Of a DNA stretch of 61,296 nucleotides, positions 18,001-25,201 are shown piece after piece; the first letter of the stretch is position 1, and each line of letters opens with the position of its first letter. This DNA is from CAYTGM01 sp964437365 (lineage in GTDB: Bacteria > Sumerlaeota > Sumerlaeia > SLMS01): assembly GCA_964437365.1 (NCBI GenBank), contig CAYTGM010000030.1, forward strand, positions 1-61,296. The letters are read 5' to 3'. A program made the translations under genes and the position numbers. The notes beneath the pieces were generated by a model. The model made no database searches, was not told the origin of the DNA, and worked only from the letters and a program-made list of their open reading frames with translations.

Positions 18001-19161
18001 ATAAGTAGCGAAAACAAGATCCGTAACTTCGGCACTTAGCCGACCCGCGTAAAGATAAGCGTGGGGAAGGTGATCGGTAAGTGTTGTTTCACCAAGAGCT
18101 TTTGTTCCTGTTGCATAGACGGTTCCATCAATCTTAAAGGGACCTACATTATATGCATCGAAGACAATATTGAAATCAGGGCCGGTTGAACTATCCGGGG
18201 ATCCAAAAAGGGCCCAGTCCTTCCCTATTTGCATCAGGACATTTCCAGTGGCGAGAGTCCTCACTGGAGGTCCGCCCGTACAGGAATCACTATTATAGTC
18301 CTGACGCACACTATCAGCCCCGAGGAGGCCTATTGAGACTTCACTGACCGCATACTGCAGTTGCCAGATCGCACCGCTCAACATCATCCCAACAGGGAAC
18401 GCCAGGTCATAATCCGCTGGCGTCAGGTTTTCAGCCTCGAAGTTGAGACCACCATTCTTGACAGAAACAATCCCGTTGAATGTTCCACCATCCAGCCACC
18501 AGGCGTTTGCTGGTCGAACTCCAGGAGCTGTTGCAAATTCGTTTCGAAAGTCATGCTCGAGAACAGGATTGTTCAGCGTAAAACCATTGTCGTCGTTAAA
18601 CGCTGCTATACCATTCACTTTAATCGAGAAAGGTTCATTTCGAACCTTTACTCTCTCCAGTTCGCCGCCCAGGAGGATCGAGTTCTTAATAACCCCATCA
18701 TTATCCAGAGCGATATTTCCGAGGTCATAGACATCTTCCCTCATAAAGGGCTCTGAGTCCTGGCGCTTGTAGACAATATTTTCAGGAAGGATGACTTCCA
18801 CATTGGCCGATGCCCCAGTCGCTGTCAGAGCAATGCCTGTGGCATTATAGGTCCAATTACCGAGAGGTGGGTCATAGGGTTGAGGGAACGTGAGCGAAAC
18901 AAGACCTGCCGTGACGTTAAAGACACCTCCACCGCTATCGCTGACGGTGAGCGGCCCAGCGGCAGTATTTCCGGAGCCGGCCCAGGCAATCGTCCCATTA
19001 AACTCATCTCCAATGACGGTTCCATTGACGACAGTTGCTTCTATATCCCCGAAGACGAGCGTATTGGGGGTGACGCCAGCCCGGCTCTCAGGAGGGAAAA
19101 GAATGAAAGCAAGTAGGGCACATAGCCATGGGTAGACGTACTTCGGGTTGGTTGGCAGCAT
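15031..19161 (-). CDS. Giant secreted protein with helical middle region
   Basis: 1376 aa. Signal peptide about 1-28. Residues about 30-740 are beta-rich and Gly/Asn/Asp-rich, like a solenoid or beta-helix. Residues about 755-1080 change to helical, Leu/Asn/Glu-rich sequence, probably coiled coil (VVNGSLSGQLGEAIRGG, EVQNILNGFFDALNNQVKAY). The last 250 residues are beta- and Gly-rich with paired cysteines (CNGVEIL, CMLRVGATAGAGFWY, CATCLLWLE). It is first in a three-gene operon of secreted giants. No family recognised. The architecture is compatible with a surface filament or a secretion-machine tip. Confidence 0.85.
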   Translation of the reverse strand: MLPTNPKYVYPWLCALLAFILFPPESRAGVTPNTLVFGDIEATVVNGTVIGDEFNGTIAWAGSGNTAAGPLTVSDSGGGVFNVTAGLVSLTFPQPYDPPLGNWTYNATGIALTATGASANVEVILPENIVYKRQDSEPFMREDVYDLGNIALDNDGVIKNSILLGGELERVKVRNEPFSIKVNGIAAFNDDNGFTLNNPVLEHDFRNEFATAPGVRPANAWWLDGGTFNGIVSVKNGGLNFEAENLTPADYDLAFPVGMMLSGAIWQLQYAVSEVSIGLLGADSVRQDYNSDSCTGGPPVRTLATGNVLMQIGKDWALFGSPDSSTGPDFNIVFDAYNVGPFKIDGTVYATGTKALGETTLTDHLPHAYLYAGRLSAEVTDLVFATYPEDAYTEGVGVYAGFNVDKPDFDGVPFSVQLACENAPFTSSNASKFYVRRGGFTGLLDASADSVAMLPPLMLYGEYETTLTKFNITLQDNLQWQDSAIDGNLDLPFPSDTFFEFTSLELDTCGSPGAAKIDTFENTLAYWNRDFKFRGLEFRDVIDEMGDPVESSCGTILRSLWTSSSNSVPELSKSLLVDTNFAGDGDILEAVITGELGNTLQEWPFTLRQMYYSAWDNTMNINGKTVLVGDMSLPFWGATPVVALYDSGSIPQVFDGRSYAQSPPVSIDNDRDGFPAGISTIQEYLDSEDWRPNVQASFANVIPLDYKVKYNNISRRFATAAGEEKGRDLVVLSINSSVNGITKDETDVRFAAEFGIPSISVSSLLEDLADPALQALLGPIKDNMNVVNGSLSGQLGEAIRGGMEDLTRPAVTQMVNNIRNAAANTDNVLQNADITNINNIIDGEINSLEGVLKLELSGDTGPIIGKIDQVLTGLENLTNQIEALDPSAVEDVLVALIELAGADPSGVQQVLGDVEEARNYIVEELINNQLRPVLEELRMQLDNLGTLPAIDSLIQGVEFGQAMTDVQNEIKGLISELQNNAAAVRNLDPEMVNTRLINTIYNAFFMQAVNQVVAELFEPLKQEVQNILNGFFDALNNQVKAYIDLIGGVLDEAAQSINDVTGVVAAKMSGYAVFGAETMDRLHIDADFSLTVPDEEFSFMASLDMERFKNNSNAPVCGTPVGAESIKVKIAVYGIPLRFPRSSLVAEQIALMLRLNQNAPDDPFFVSDVGGLIETSGSLNFEAVKVIAPSFAAGVGANEVYIAFSAGIVFNSVSMRGGIFLGRTCNGVEILESIDPEVGGLFTQNEITGIYSFGEAAIPIVDYTCMLRVGATAGAGFWYFVEGPSYGGKLTAGVWGEALCLVSVRGKIVLIGGKEAAGYFFKGTGWVGGGLGWCEPESWFTPDDVWADKGCATCLLWLEAIYQGGWSVDHSAECGL

Positions 19162-19689
19162 GGACTGCTATACCTCGACAGGGGCGTTCGCAATGCGACG
19201 ATTCATGTGAAACTAGAAGGTTCAAAAACATACGTTTGCAAACCTCTCAGGTCAATGAATTAATGCAACATTATTTACTTATAACAAAATATCAGTGTTC
19301 TTTCGAAGAAATATATAAACTTCCGTTTATAGAATCAGGGTAAAACCCCCTCAGGCCCGAAAATGACCCTCTTTGGGAAGCTCCTCTGAGAATGCAGAAT
19401 TGTTGTTCGATTGCCGGGCGAAGCCGGATGACCTGCCTCTGCCCATGCTCTGCCCCACGTGTGACGGATGTCTCAAGACGTTGGTAAGACGTCGAACAGA
19501 CGTCGGACAGACGTAGGTCATCCCATGGGAAGGTCGTTCTCAAACCCCAGGAGGATCGACTCCGCCGATGAACCCAGGTAGGGAAGAATGTGTCAGGACA
19601 ACAGACCTTGAAGTATTGTGGCGAGCTAATTGCACTTGCTTAACCAAGACCAGAGATGGGTCTTCCATTAACTCAACAAGGATCAGCTG
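19162..19689. other. Divergent intergenic region with GACGT-rich repeat
   Basis: 528 bases between the giant secreted gene (minus) and the ferredoxin gene (plus). The part next to 19162 is AT-rich and should carry the promoter of the surface operon. The only structured element is the GACGT-rich repeat at 19463-19530. Confidence 0.5.
19463..19530 (+). repeat. GACGT-rich dispersed repeat, copy 1
   Basis: Contains GACGGATGTCTCAAGAC, GGTAAGACGT, AGACGTCGGACAGACGT and GTCATCCC in order. It aligns without gaps to 39039-39107 over about 68 bases with roughly 12 differences. Confidence 0.75.
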
Positions 19690-20169
19690 ATGAAAAGCGT
19701 CGAGGTTCCAGGCCTGGGACATGAAATTCAGTGCAAGACCAGTGAATCCCTCGCGAAAGCTTTGCTGTCGGAAGAGCTGAAACTCACGACGGCGTGTGGT
19801 CGAAATGGCCTTTGCGCAACGTGCCATGTCATTGTGACTGGCGGGTTTGAAGATGGACTGACTCCGATCACGGAGAAAGAGGAGAAGGCGCTGGCGAGAC
19901 TTGCTGACAGGCAGCCCAATTCTCGTCTGTCCTGCCAGGCGAAAGTGATTGGTGATGTAAAGGTTCGGCTTCCAGACGGTGAATACCTTCAAAGCGCAGA
20001 CACTCTGCTCGATAAAATTGGTAAACGAGCTGAGAAAAATCTTCTTCATCCCGAAACAGGGAAGATTCTTGTGATGGAAGGTCAGCTAATCACAAGATAC
20101 GTGGTTCGTCAGCTTGAGGGAGCGGACCTCGCTCCCTGGGCAACGCAAAGTCGCCTGAAGCAACGCTGA
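19690..20169 (+). CDS. [2Fe-2S] ferredoxin of the bilin cluster
   Basis: 159 aa. Cys36, Cys42, Cys45 and Cys82 (ACGRNGLCATCHV ... RLSCQAK) give the CX5CX2CX36C spacing of a [2Fe-2S] ferredoxin. A C-terminal extension of about 60 residues (100-159) is beyond the usual fold. AAGGAT precedes the ATG. It lies 202 bases upstream of, and on the same strand as, the V4R/globin/reductase operon. Ferredoxin-dependent bilin reductases take electrons one at a time from such proteins, so it is the likely donor (inference). An iron-sulfur protein is also part of the published globin/V4R clusters as I recall them. Confidence 0.9.
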   Translation: MKSVEVPGLGHEIQCKTSESLAKALLSEELKLTTACGRNGLCATCHVIVTGGFEDGLTPITEKEEKALARLADRQPNSRLSCQAKVIGDVKVRLPDGEYLQSADTLLDKIGKRAEKNLLHPETGKILVMEGQLITRYVVRQLEGADLAPWATQSRLKQR

Positions 20170-20266
20170 GAACCCGACAAGTCAACGAATATATACATTT
20201 GTCCATACGTACATTTTCCACATGTAACAGTTTTACTGTATATCTCAACAATCCCTCCGCTCCAAC

Positions 20267-20367
20267 CGACCTATTTTGAATCACTGACTCGGCACGCAAT
20301 TCTCTTTGTCAGTAGTTGCCTGACTGAAAAATGGGCAACTCTACTGAAAGTGATTCAAAACAGGTCG
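20267..20367 (+). promoter_or_regulatory. Nested long-hairpin leader of the bilin operon
   Basis: Outer arms 20267-20285 and 20349-20367 are reverse complements at 18 of 19 positions. Inside, 20310-20320 (CAGTAGTTGCC) pairs with 20334-20346 with a 2-base bulge. The right outer arm contains the only Shine-Dalgarno-like bases (AGG, 20362-20364) before the ATG at 20372. Folded RNA would hide the ribosome binding site; as DNA it could be a double operator. No T-run follows, so it is not a terminator. Confidence 0.65.
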
Positions 20368-20371
20368 ACAC

Positions 20372-21034
20372 ATGAGTGGCATTACAACAGAAGCTGGCGG
20401 TTCATCAAGATTCCGACATAACTATTATGACCCAGAAGATTTCTTCACCAAAGATCCCAAGTCGGGCGAAATAAGACGTCGCGATGGCCAACGAGTGGTG
20501 TCCATTTCCGAAGATTTCGTAGCGGCTTTGATGGCGGGAACAGCCCAGGAAGTCGGAGACGAGGCATCACGGGCAATACTTTATCAATCAGGTTACAAGT
20601 GGGCGCTTGCAGATATGAAAGCGTTCCAGCCCAGATTGGAAAAAGAATTCGGTAATACGCCCATGGGATCGATGCATCTTGACTTCGTTCTGGAGACCTG
20701 GTGGTGGCCGCTGACAACCGAGGGCTGGGGTGGATGGAAATTTGACTTCGAACACCGCAAGTCGGGACTGGTCTTCGTCGATCTCCACGACTCGGTCGTA
20801 GCTCAAAGTTTGGAACGTATTGGAAAACCAGTCTGTTACTGGTATGCCGGGCTCTTTGGTGGTCTATACAGCTATTTATCAAAGCGAGAACTGAGTTGTA
20901 TAGAAATACAATGCTATGCAAATGGTTTTGATGTTTGCAAATTCATGATTGGTAAGGAACAGAAAGTTAATTCTGCTGCTTACTGGGTAGAGGAAGGTGC
21001 CAGCGCCTCAGAGGTTATGGAGAATCTGGTCTAA
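20372..21034 (+). CDS. V4R-domain protein 1
   Basis: 220 aa. The C-terminal half is a V4R (4-vinyl-reductase) domain with its three cysteines Cys176, Cys181 and Cys189 (SCIEIQC...GFDVCKF) after the GKPVCYWYAGLFGGLYSYLS helix. The N-terminal 90 residues are specific. V4R domains bind small hydrophobic ligands and are linked to tetrapyrrole metabolism (BchJ) and to regulators. First gene of the operon; stop is 2 bases before the next ATG. Two V4R proteins next to a phycobiliprotein-like globin is the diagnostic arrangement of BBAG clusters. The ligand is unknown. Confidence 0.9.
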   Translation: MSGITTEAGGSSRFRHNYYDPEDFFTKDPKSGEIRRRDGQRVVSISEDFVAALMAGTAQEVGDEASRAILYQSGYKWALADMKAFQPRLEKEFGNTPMGSMHLDFVLETWWWPLTTEGWGGWKFDFEHRKSGLVFVDLHDSVVAQSLERIGKPVCYWYAGLFGGLYSYLSKRELSCIEIQCYANGFDVCKFMIGKEQKVNSAAYWVEEGASASEVMENLV

Positions 21035-21036
21035 CG

Positions 21037-21411
21037 ATGGAATTTACAATACCCGAAGCTAAAGCCATCAGACGTCTCGCTGCATCTATTGCAGTAGCTC
21101 AAGATACCCGCTCTGGACAACAGACACAGAGCGATGCGTCTCTGGGAACGTCAGTGAGGCAATACCTGATAAATTTTCCATGGAGTGGTCCTGGAACATT
21201 TAACGAGGACCAGAAGCCATCGAAGTTTGAAGAATCTACCGTGGCCCAATACTTCTACGCTTTTCCATGGAAAGGAACGTCACGGTCGCGAGTTATGATT
21301 CGTGGAGAGAAGAGTCGCCGGCAGGAAAATCCTTCGACATCGGAGAAAAAGCAATTGTCCGAGGACTCGAAGCGCAACATCGACTCATTTTTTGAAGATA
21401 CATTTGATTGA
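21037..21411 (+). CDS. Small protein with duplicated FPW motif
   Basis: 124 aa, no recognised domain and probably disordered apart from two copies of a 13-residue motif: residues 39-51 (SVRQYLINFPWSG) and 68-80 (TVAQYFYAFPWKG), consensus [ST]VxQYxxxFPWxG. A Lys/Arg and Ser-rich stretch follows, then an acidic end (SFFEDTFD). Starts 2 bases after the V4R-1 stop and ends 11 bases before the globin ATG. Twin aromatic linear motifs suggest a bivalent adaptor that docks two copies of a partner; the partner could be the globin, a V4R protein or the kinase (inference). Confidence 0.8.
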   Translation: MEFTIPEAKAIRRLAASIAVAQDTRSGQQTQSDASLGTSVRQYLINFPWSGPGTFNEDQKPSKFEESTVAQYFYAFPWKGTSRSRVMIRGEKSRRQENPSTSEKKQLSEDSKRNIDSFFEDTFD

Positions 21412-21422
21412 GAGCAAGAAAG

Positions 21423-21920
21423 ATGAACGTAACACTGCACCCGATCCTTGAGGATCACAGAAAGAATAACCCTGGCACTTACCTGAGAGATGACGAGCTT
21501 GATCAAATTGTTCAAGATGACGCATATATGTCGCCTCGAGTTATTGCAGCGAAAGAAGCGAAAAGCCTGGAAGACAAGATCCTGGGAAAAGTGATCCCAA
21601 CGGTCTTGAAAAAGTACGATTTCAAAGGTCGTTATGAATATGGTCCCGACAAATGTTATCGCGATGTCGGGGCCGTCTATAAATATTCTGTCTTTGCCAT
21701 GCTGTGTGATAATCCGCAAATGCTCGAGGATAAGCTGTTAACATGGATGGGAACAATCATTCGGTCACTTGATTTCCCCGGAGGAAGTGACTCTATCAGA
21801 TACACGTACACAAATCTCAGCAAAGTATCAGAAAAGTACCTTTCAAAACGATCAGCCGATCTGCTGTTGCCTTACTTGAAAATTGCCGAAAGGAGCCTTC
21901 CTGAAAATGTCAGAAGTTGA
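21423..21920 (+). CDS. Phycobiliprotein-like globin (BBAG)
   Basis: 165 aa from the ATG at 21423 (a TTG at 21408 is possible but overlaps the upstream stop). Phycobilisome-family globin fold: residues 70-165 align with allophycocyanin/phycocyanin subunits. The block GPDKCYRDVGAVYKYSVFAML matches the bilin-binding helix, with Cys78 at the place of the chromophore Cys84, plus Arg80 and Asp81 that contact the bilin. The C-terminus (LSKRSADLLLPYLKIAERSL) matches the last two helices. It lacks the second bilin cysteine of beta subunits. In a genome region with no photosynthesis genes this is best read as a bilin biosynthesis-associated globin. Overlaps V4R-2 by 14 bases. The chromophore would be made by the reductase at 25198. 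Confidence 0.92.
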   Translation: MNVTLHPILEDHRKNNPGTYLRDDELDQIVQDDAYMSPRVIAAKEAKSLEDKILGKVIPTVLKKYDFKGRYEYGPDKCYRDVGAVYKYSVFAMLCDNPQMLEDKLLTWMGTIIRSLDFPGGSDSIRYTYTNLSKVSEKYLSKRSADLLLPYLKIAERSLPENVRS

Positions 21921-22569
21921 TTTCGAGAACAAAGTGCCCTTTTACGAAGAGGACTACTTCGTTCATAACTTGAAAAAAGGAAGCGTCCATAATCGATGCG
22001 GTACAAAAATGTGCTTTATGCCAAACGAGCTGTTGTTTGGTCTGTATGAAACTCTTCAGGAAGAAGTAGGAGATGCGTGGACACAGGTGATCGAGCGCGT
22101 TGGGAAGATATGGGGCAAGCGTGTCGCCAAGAGGTTCGAAAATGAAATGACTGAATATTACGGACGCCCCGTCTATGAGCTACCGATGACAGAATTCAAA
22201 AAGATTGTTGAAGCTTTTTTCGCCTATAATGGTTGGGGTGTCTTGACATTAAACTTCTCCCATTCAGACACAGGCATCATCACAGCGCGCTTGAAGAATT
22301 CGGCATTCGCCGAAATATTAGGCACAACCAACGGAAGAGTTGACGGTATTGTATCAGGCCTGTTGGGTGAACTCTTTAACCAGATGTCTGATCGTGAAGA
22401 CATTGTATGTTATGAAACAGAGTGTATATCAAGAGGAGATAATCATTGCTCCTTTGTTATGGGGATTTCCTCCAGGTTAAAACCTGTGGCATCGTGGATA
22501 GACGAGGGGATTTCTCAAAGTGAGATTGTCAGTCGTCTTGAAACGGCAACAGTCGAGGTATCTGCATAA
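21907..22569 (+). CDS. V4R-domain protein 2
   Basis: 220 aa from the ATG at 21907, with AGGAG at 21891-21895. V4R domain in the C-terminal half with Cys168, Cys173 and Cys181 (IVCYETEC...DNHCSF), the same spacing as V4R-1, after a helix VDGIVSGLLGELFNQM. A second cysteine pair near the N-terminus (RCGTKMC, 31 and 36) is absent from V4R-1. Overlaps the globin stop by 14 bases and the kinase start by 1 base (TAATG). A diverged partner of V4R-1; the two may form a heterodimer around the globin (inference). Confidence 0.9.
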   Translation: MSEVDFENKVPFYEEDYFVHNLKKGSVHNRCGTKMCFMPNELLFGLYETLQEEVGDAWTQVIERVGKIWGKRVAKRFENEMTEYYGRPVYELPMTEFKKIVEAFFAYNGWGVLTLNFSHSDTGIITARLKNSAFAEILGTTNGRVDGIVSGLLGELFNQMSDREDIVCYETECISRGDNHCSFVMGISSRLKPVASWIDEGISQSEIVSRLETATVEVSA

Positions 22570-23405
22570 TGGTGAATGTGAGTTGCATGATGAAAGACGA
22601 ATTCCTAACAGCTGACCATTTGGCTTCAGGCGGTGAAGCTTCCGTTTTCAAGGTAAGAACGAAGAACGGAAAGCTGGCAGCAGCAAAGAAATATTTCGAG
22701 GATAAGAGTGCCTCCTGGCAGCGGGAGTATTCCATCGCACTGGCGTTGCCAGACCATGAAAATATCGTAAAAGTTGAGTTTGCAAACATCACCGACGAGG
22801 GGAGACGAATCCTCGTTTCAGAGTATTGTGCTGGCGGAAACCTGAGAAGCTGGTTGCAGGCTCGTGGAAAACTTCAGGCCAGTCATGCACTTCAAATTGT
22901 TTTCCAGATAGCTTGTGGTTTGTCCGCGCTCGCTGAGAAGAAAATTATCCATGGCGATATTAAACCAGAGAATATTTTTCTAAAGAAACGCAGCAGGCCT
23001 GAAAGATGGCTCATCGGTGACTTTGGTTCGGCGCGACTTTTATCGGAGCCGCAAAGAGGATCATGGTCATTAACGAAGGCTTATGCGCCACCTGAATTCT
23101 ACGATCTGTTCGCAACGGAGACATCTGATGTCTATTCTTTGGGCATTCTGCTGGCAGAACTGATTACTGGAGTCCGAGATGATAACATCTGGCACCTCGA
23201 GTTGAGGGAGAAACTCCCAAAGGTATATGCACTGATCGGTAGAATGATAGACGCGAATCCAGAAGAAAGACCTCATCCATCCAGGTTAACAAAAGAAATT
23301 CAAAACCTGATGGTACAAACAAGACTCGAGAATTATGTCGATCAGGAATCGAATCAGATACTCAATAAAGTCTATGAAAAGCAGGATAAAGGGGCCGAAA
23401 AATGA
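22569..23405 (+). CDS. Ser/Thr protein kinase, bilin-cluster associated
   Basis: 278 aa, one complete eukaryotic-like kinase domain and nothing else: Gly-loop ASGGEASVF (19-27), Lys40, Glu53, catalytic loop HGDIKPENIF (His128, Asp130, Asn135), DFG at 151-153, APPE at 173-176. The Arg of the usual HRD is Gly, so activation-loop phosphorylation is probably not needed for activity. No membrane segment, so cytoplasmic. Joined to V4R-2 by TAATG and to the next gene by ATGA. Its presence makes the cluster look like a signalling device and not only a pigment pathway. Confidence 0.93.
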   Translation: MVNVSCMMKDEFLTADHLASGGEASVFKVRTKNGKLAAAKKYFEDKSASWQREYSIALALPDHENIVKVEFANITDEGRRILVSEYCAGGNLRSWLQARGKLQASHALQIVFQIACGLSALAEKKIIHGDIKPENIFLKKRSRPERWLIGDFGSARLLSEPQRGSWSLTKAYAPPEFYDLFATETSDVYSLGILLAELITGVRDDNIWHLELREKLPKVYALIGRMIDANPEERPHPSRLTKEIQNLMVQTRLENYVDQESNQILNKVYEKQDKGAEK

Positions 23406-23689
23406 GTTTTTTATCAAGGATTATGAAAGGGCTTCAACGTCCGCAGGCAAAATCTGGAAGATCAACAGAGTCTATTTTTTCTGAGTTTAACTCGGGAGTG
23501 GGAGAGGCCGCTGAATTGCAAATAGCCACCCAATCGGTTACTGAAGAGATAACAGAACAAATAAGTGAGGAAGAGCGCGATCAATATAGACAGTTCTCAG
23601 TGGGCGATGCAGAAACCGAAGAAATGCGCCCAGAGGAATTTAAAGGGGAGCCGCTGATGAATGACTTCCTTTGGGAGGATCAGTCATGA
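23402..23689 (+). CDS. Small acidic operon protein ending in DFLW
   Basis: 95 aa. Basic N-terminal helix (MSFLSRIMKGLQRPQAK), then a Glu-rich, probably disordered stretch and a C-terminus LMNDFLWEDQS that faintly echoes the FPW motif of the 124-aa protein (hydrophobic, Asn/Gln, aromatic, Trp). Start overlaps the kinase stop by 4 bases. A short amphipathic N-terminus plus a C-terminal docking motif would suit a linker or a kinase substrate (inference). No known family. Confidence 0.75.
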   Translation: MSFLSRIMKGLQRPQAKSGRSTESIFSEFNSGVGEAAELQIATQSVTEEITEQISEEERDQYRQFSVGDAETEEMRPEEFKGEPLMNDFLWEDQS

Positions 23690-24450
23690 AAGTTCTTCTG
23701 ATAGGGGGTACAACAGGTGGCTGTGGCAAATCAACGCTCGCAGTAAGAGTAACGGAAGAGTTAGGACGACGCGACATTAAGACGGCACTTATAGACTTGT
23801 CACCCTACCCTTCCTCACAATGGCTTGCAGAAAACAATTCCTGCGATATAAGCCATGGGCAATCTCCAGATACAGAATCGGCAGCAAAAGCTGTGTTGCG
23901 TCCATACGAGCTGAAGGGATATCAGCTTATCATTCTGGATTCTTCTACCATGAACGATGCGGCGCTCCAGCCGTGGTTAGGCATCGCAAATGGATATCTG
24001 ATTACAACCCGTGTGGATACCTTTTCATTACGAGCGTTTGAGGGAATATGGGACGCGATCAGCCTTTATCGGAACGCTTACTCAAATATGAGGTTTATGG
24101 GATTTATTCCCAGTCTATACAGAGATGATGAAGAAATCAACCTCCGACATTTCAAGAAGCTGGCAGGAGACCTCCGCTTCCCTGGTGTCATTCCGTTCGA
24201 TCTTCATGAAGAGCGAAGAAGTGTCCTCAGACATATAGGTGGTCTCACTCCTCTACCAGATGGGTTGTCAGATAAAAGCCGAGATGAGTTTTCGAAAATA
24301 TCCAGCTATATTCAACAAGAGTTTGAATTAAAACCTGTAGAACAGCCAGAAGAAACTTTGGAAAAAGGATTGATGGTAAAAATGTGGAGAAAGGCTGCGA
24401 GCCTTGTGAAAAAAACCTCTCGTCCGAAAGTAGAGATTTCAAATGCCTGA
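23686..24450 (+). CDS. ParA/MinD-type ATPase 1
   Basis: 254 aa from the ATG at 23686, with GGGAGGAT just upstream. Walker A GGTTGGCGKST (residues 7-17) without the signature Lys of the deviant ParA/MinD box (Thr10 there), switch segment ALIDLSPYPSSQW, and ILDSSTMND as Walker B. These ATPases dimerise on ATP and position or assemble cargo. A C-terminal tail of about 35 residues is basic (WRKAASLVKKTSRPK) and could bind membrane or nucleic acid. Overlaps the next gene by 8 bases. Function in the bilin system unknown. Confidence 0.88.
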   Translation: MKVLLIGGTTGGCGKSTLAVRVTEELGRRDIKTALIDLSPYPSSQWLAENNSCDISHGQSPDTESAAKAVLRPYELKGYQLIILDSSTMNDAALQPWLGIANGYLITTRVDTFSLRAFEGIWDAISLYRNAYSNMRFMGFIPSLYRDDEEINLRHFKKLAGDLRFPGVIPFDLHEERRSVLRHIGGLTPLPDGLSDKSRDEFSKISSYIQQEFELKPVEQPEETLEKGLMVKMWRKAASLVKKTSRPKVEISNA

Positions 24451-25201
24451 TCGCCTGCCAATCATAGCCGTGGTTAGTAGTAGCGGAGGAGCAGGAAAGA
24501 CGGCTGTCTCTGCGATGTTGTCCCAGAAATTCACATCCAACGGATTGGATATGGCTTTATGTGATGCCACCCTCGCGGTAGGGGTATCAGCCCTCCGCCC
24601 CCCCACCGGCTTTTCTGGTGAAAAAGTACAAACGTGGGATGGCGAAGGCAATACAGTTCCATTCAGGGAAGTTTCTGACAATCTAGCTGCAGTGAAGATC
24701 TCCCTGCCTCATCTGGACCGAGCAGCCATGCTGACTCTTAGAAACTTTGCTTTTGAATCGGGGCATAAGGCTCTGCTGATTGATACACCTGTGACATCTC
24801 ATGAGCACCTCTCCCCAATACTCACCTATGCGACAGCTATCATTTATGTGATGCCTAATTCTCTGGCGGCATTCAGACGTTCTCAGCAGTTCCTTACTGG
24901 ATTGAAGGAAGAAAGAGCAAAACCGGGACGTCTATTCAGTACTGGATGCGTTCTTAATAAGGTTGACCTATCCTCTCAAGAAGGACGAGCTACGTTCTCT
25001 TTCTTACAGACTCACCTGGCACCAATTCTATTAAAATCTTACATCACAGAGAATGCTGATATCAGGCAGTCAATGGTGGAAGGGCTATTCCCTCAGGGCT
25101 CTTCTGATAGTGATCTGGAAATGCAGGTCTCTAATCTTTACGACGAGATCATGGAAATCCTGAACGCAAAACTGAAATCTCTAAGTCAGGGAATGCGATG
25201 A
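24443..25201 (+). CDS. ParA/MinD-type ATPase 2
   Basis: 252 aa. Walker A SSSGGAGKTAVS (12-23), again lacking the signature Lys; CDATLAVGVSAL follows as the switch-like segment and ALLIDTPVTSHEH as Walker B. It is distantly related to ATPase 1 but not a recent duplicate. Two different SIMIBI-type ATPases side by side suggest a heterodimer. Start overlaps the previous stop by 8 bases and its stop overlaps the bilin reductase start by 4 bases. Confidence 0.87.
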   Translation: MPDRLPIIAVVSSSGGAGKTAVSAMLSQKFTSNGLDMALCDATLAVGVSALRPPTGFSGEKVQTWDGEGNTVPFREVSDNLAAVKISLPHLDRAAMLTLRNFAFESGHKALLIDTPVTSHEHLSPILTYATAIIYVMPNSLAAFRRSQQFLTGLKEERAKPGRLFSTGCVLNKVDLSSQEGRATFSFLQTHLAPILLKSYITENADIRQSMVEGLFPQGSSDSDLEMQVSNLYDEIMEILNAKLKSLSQGMR

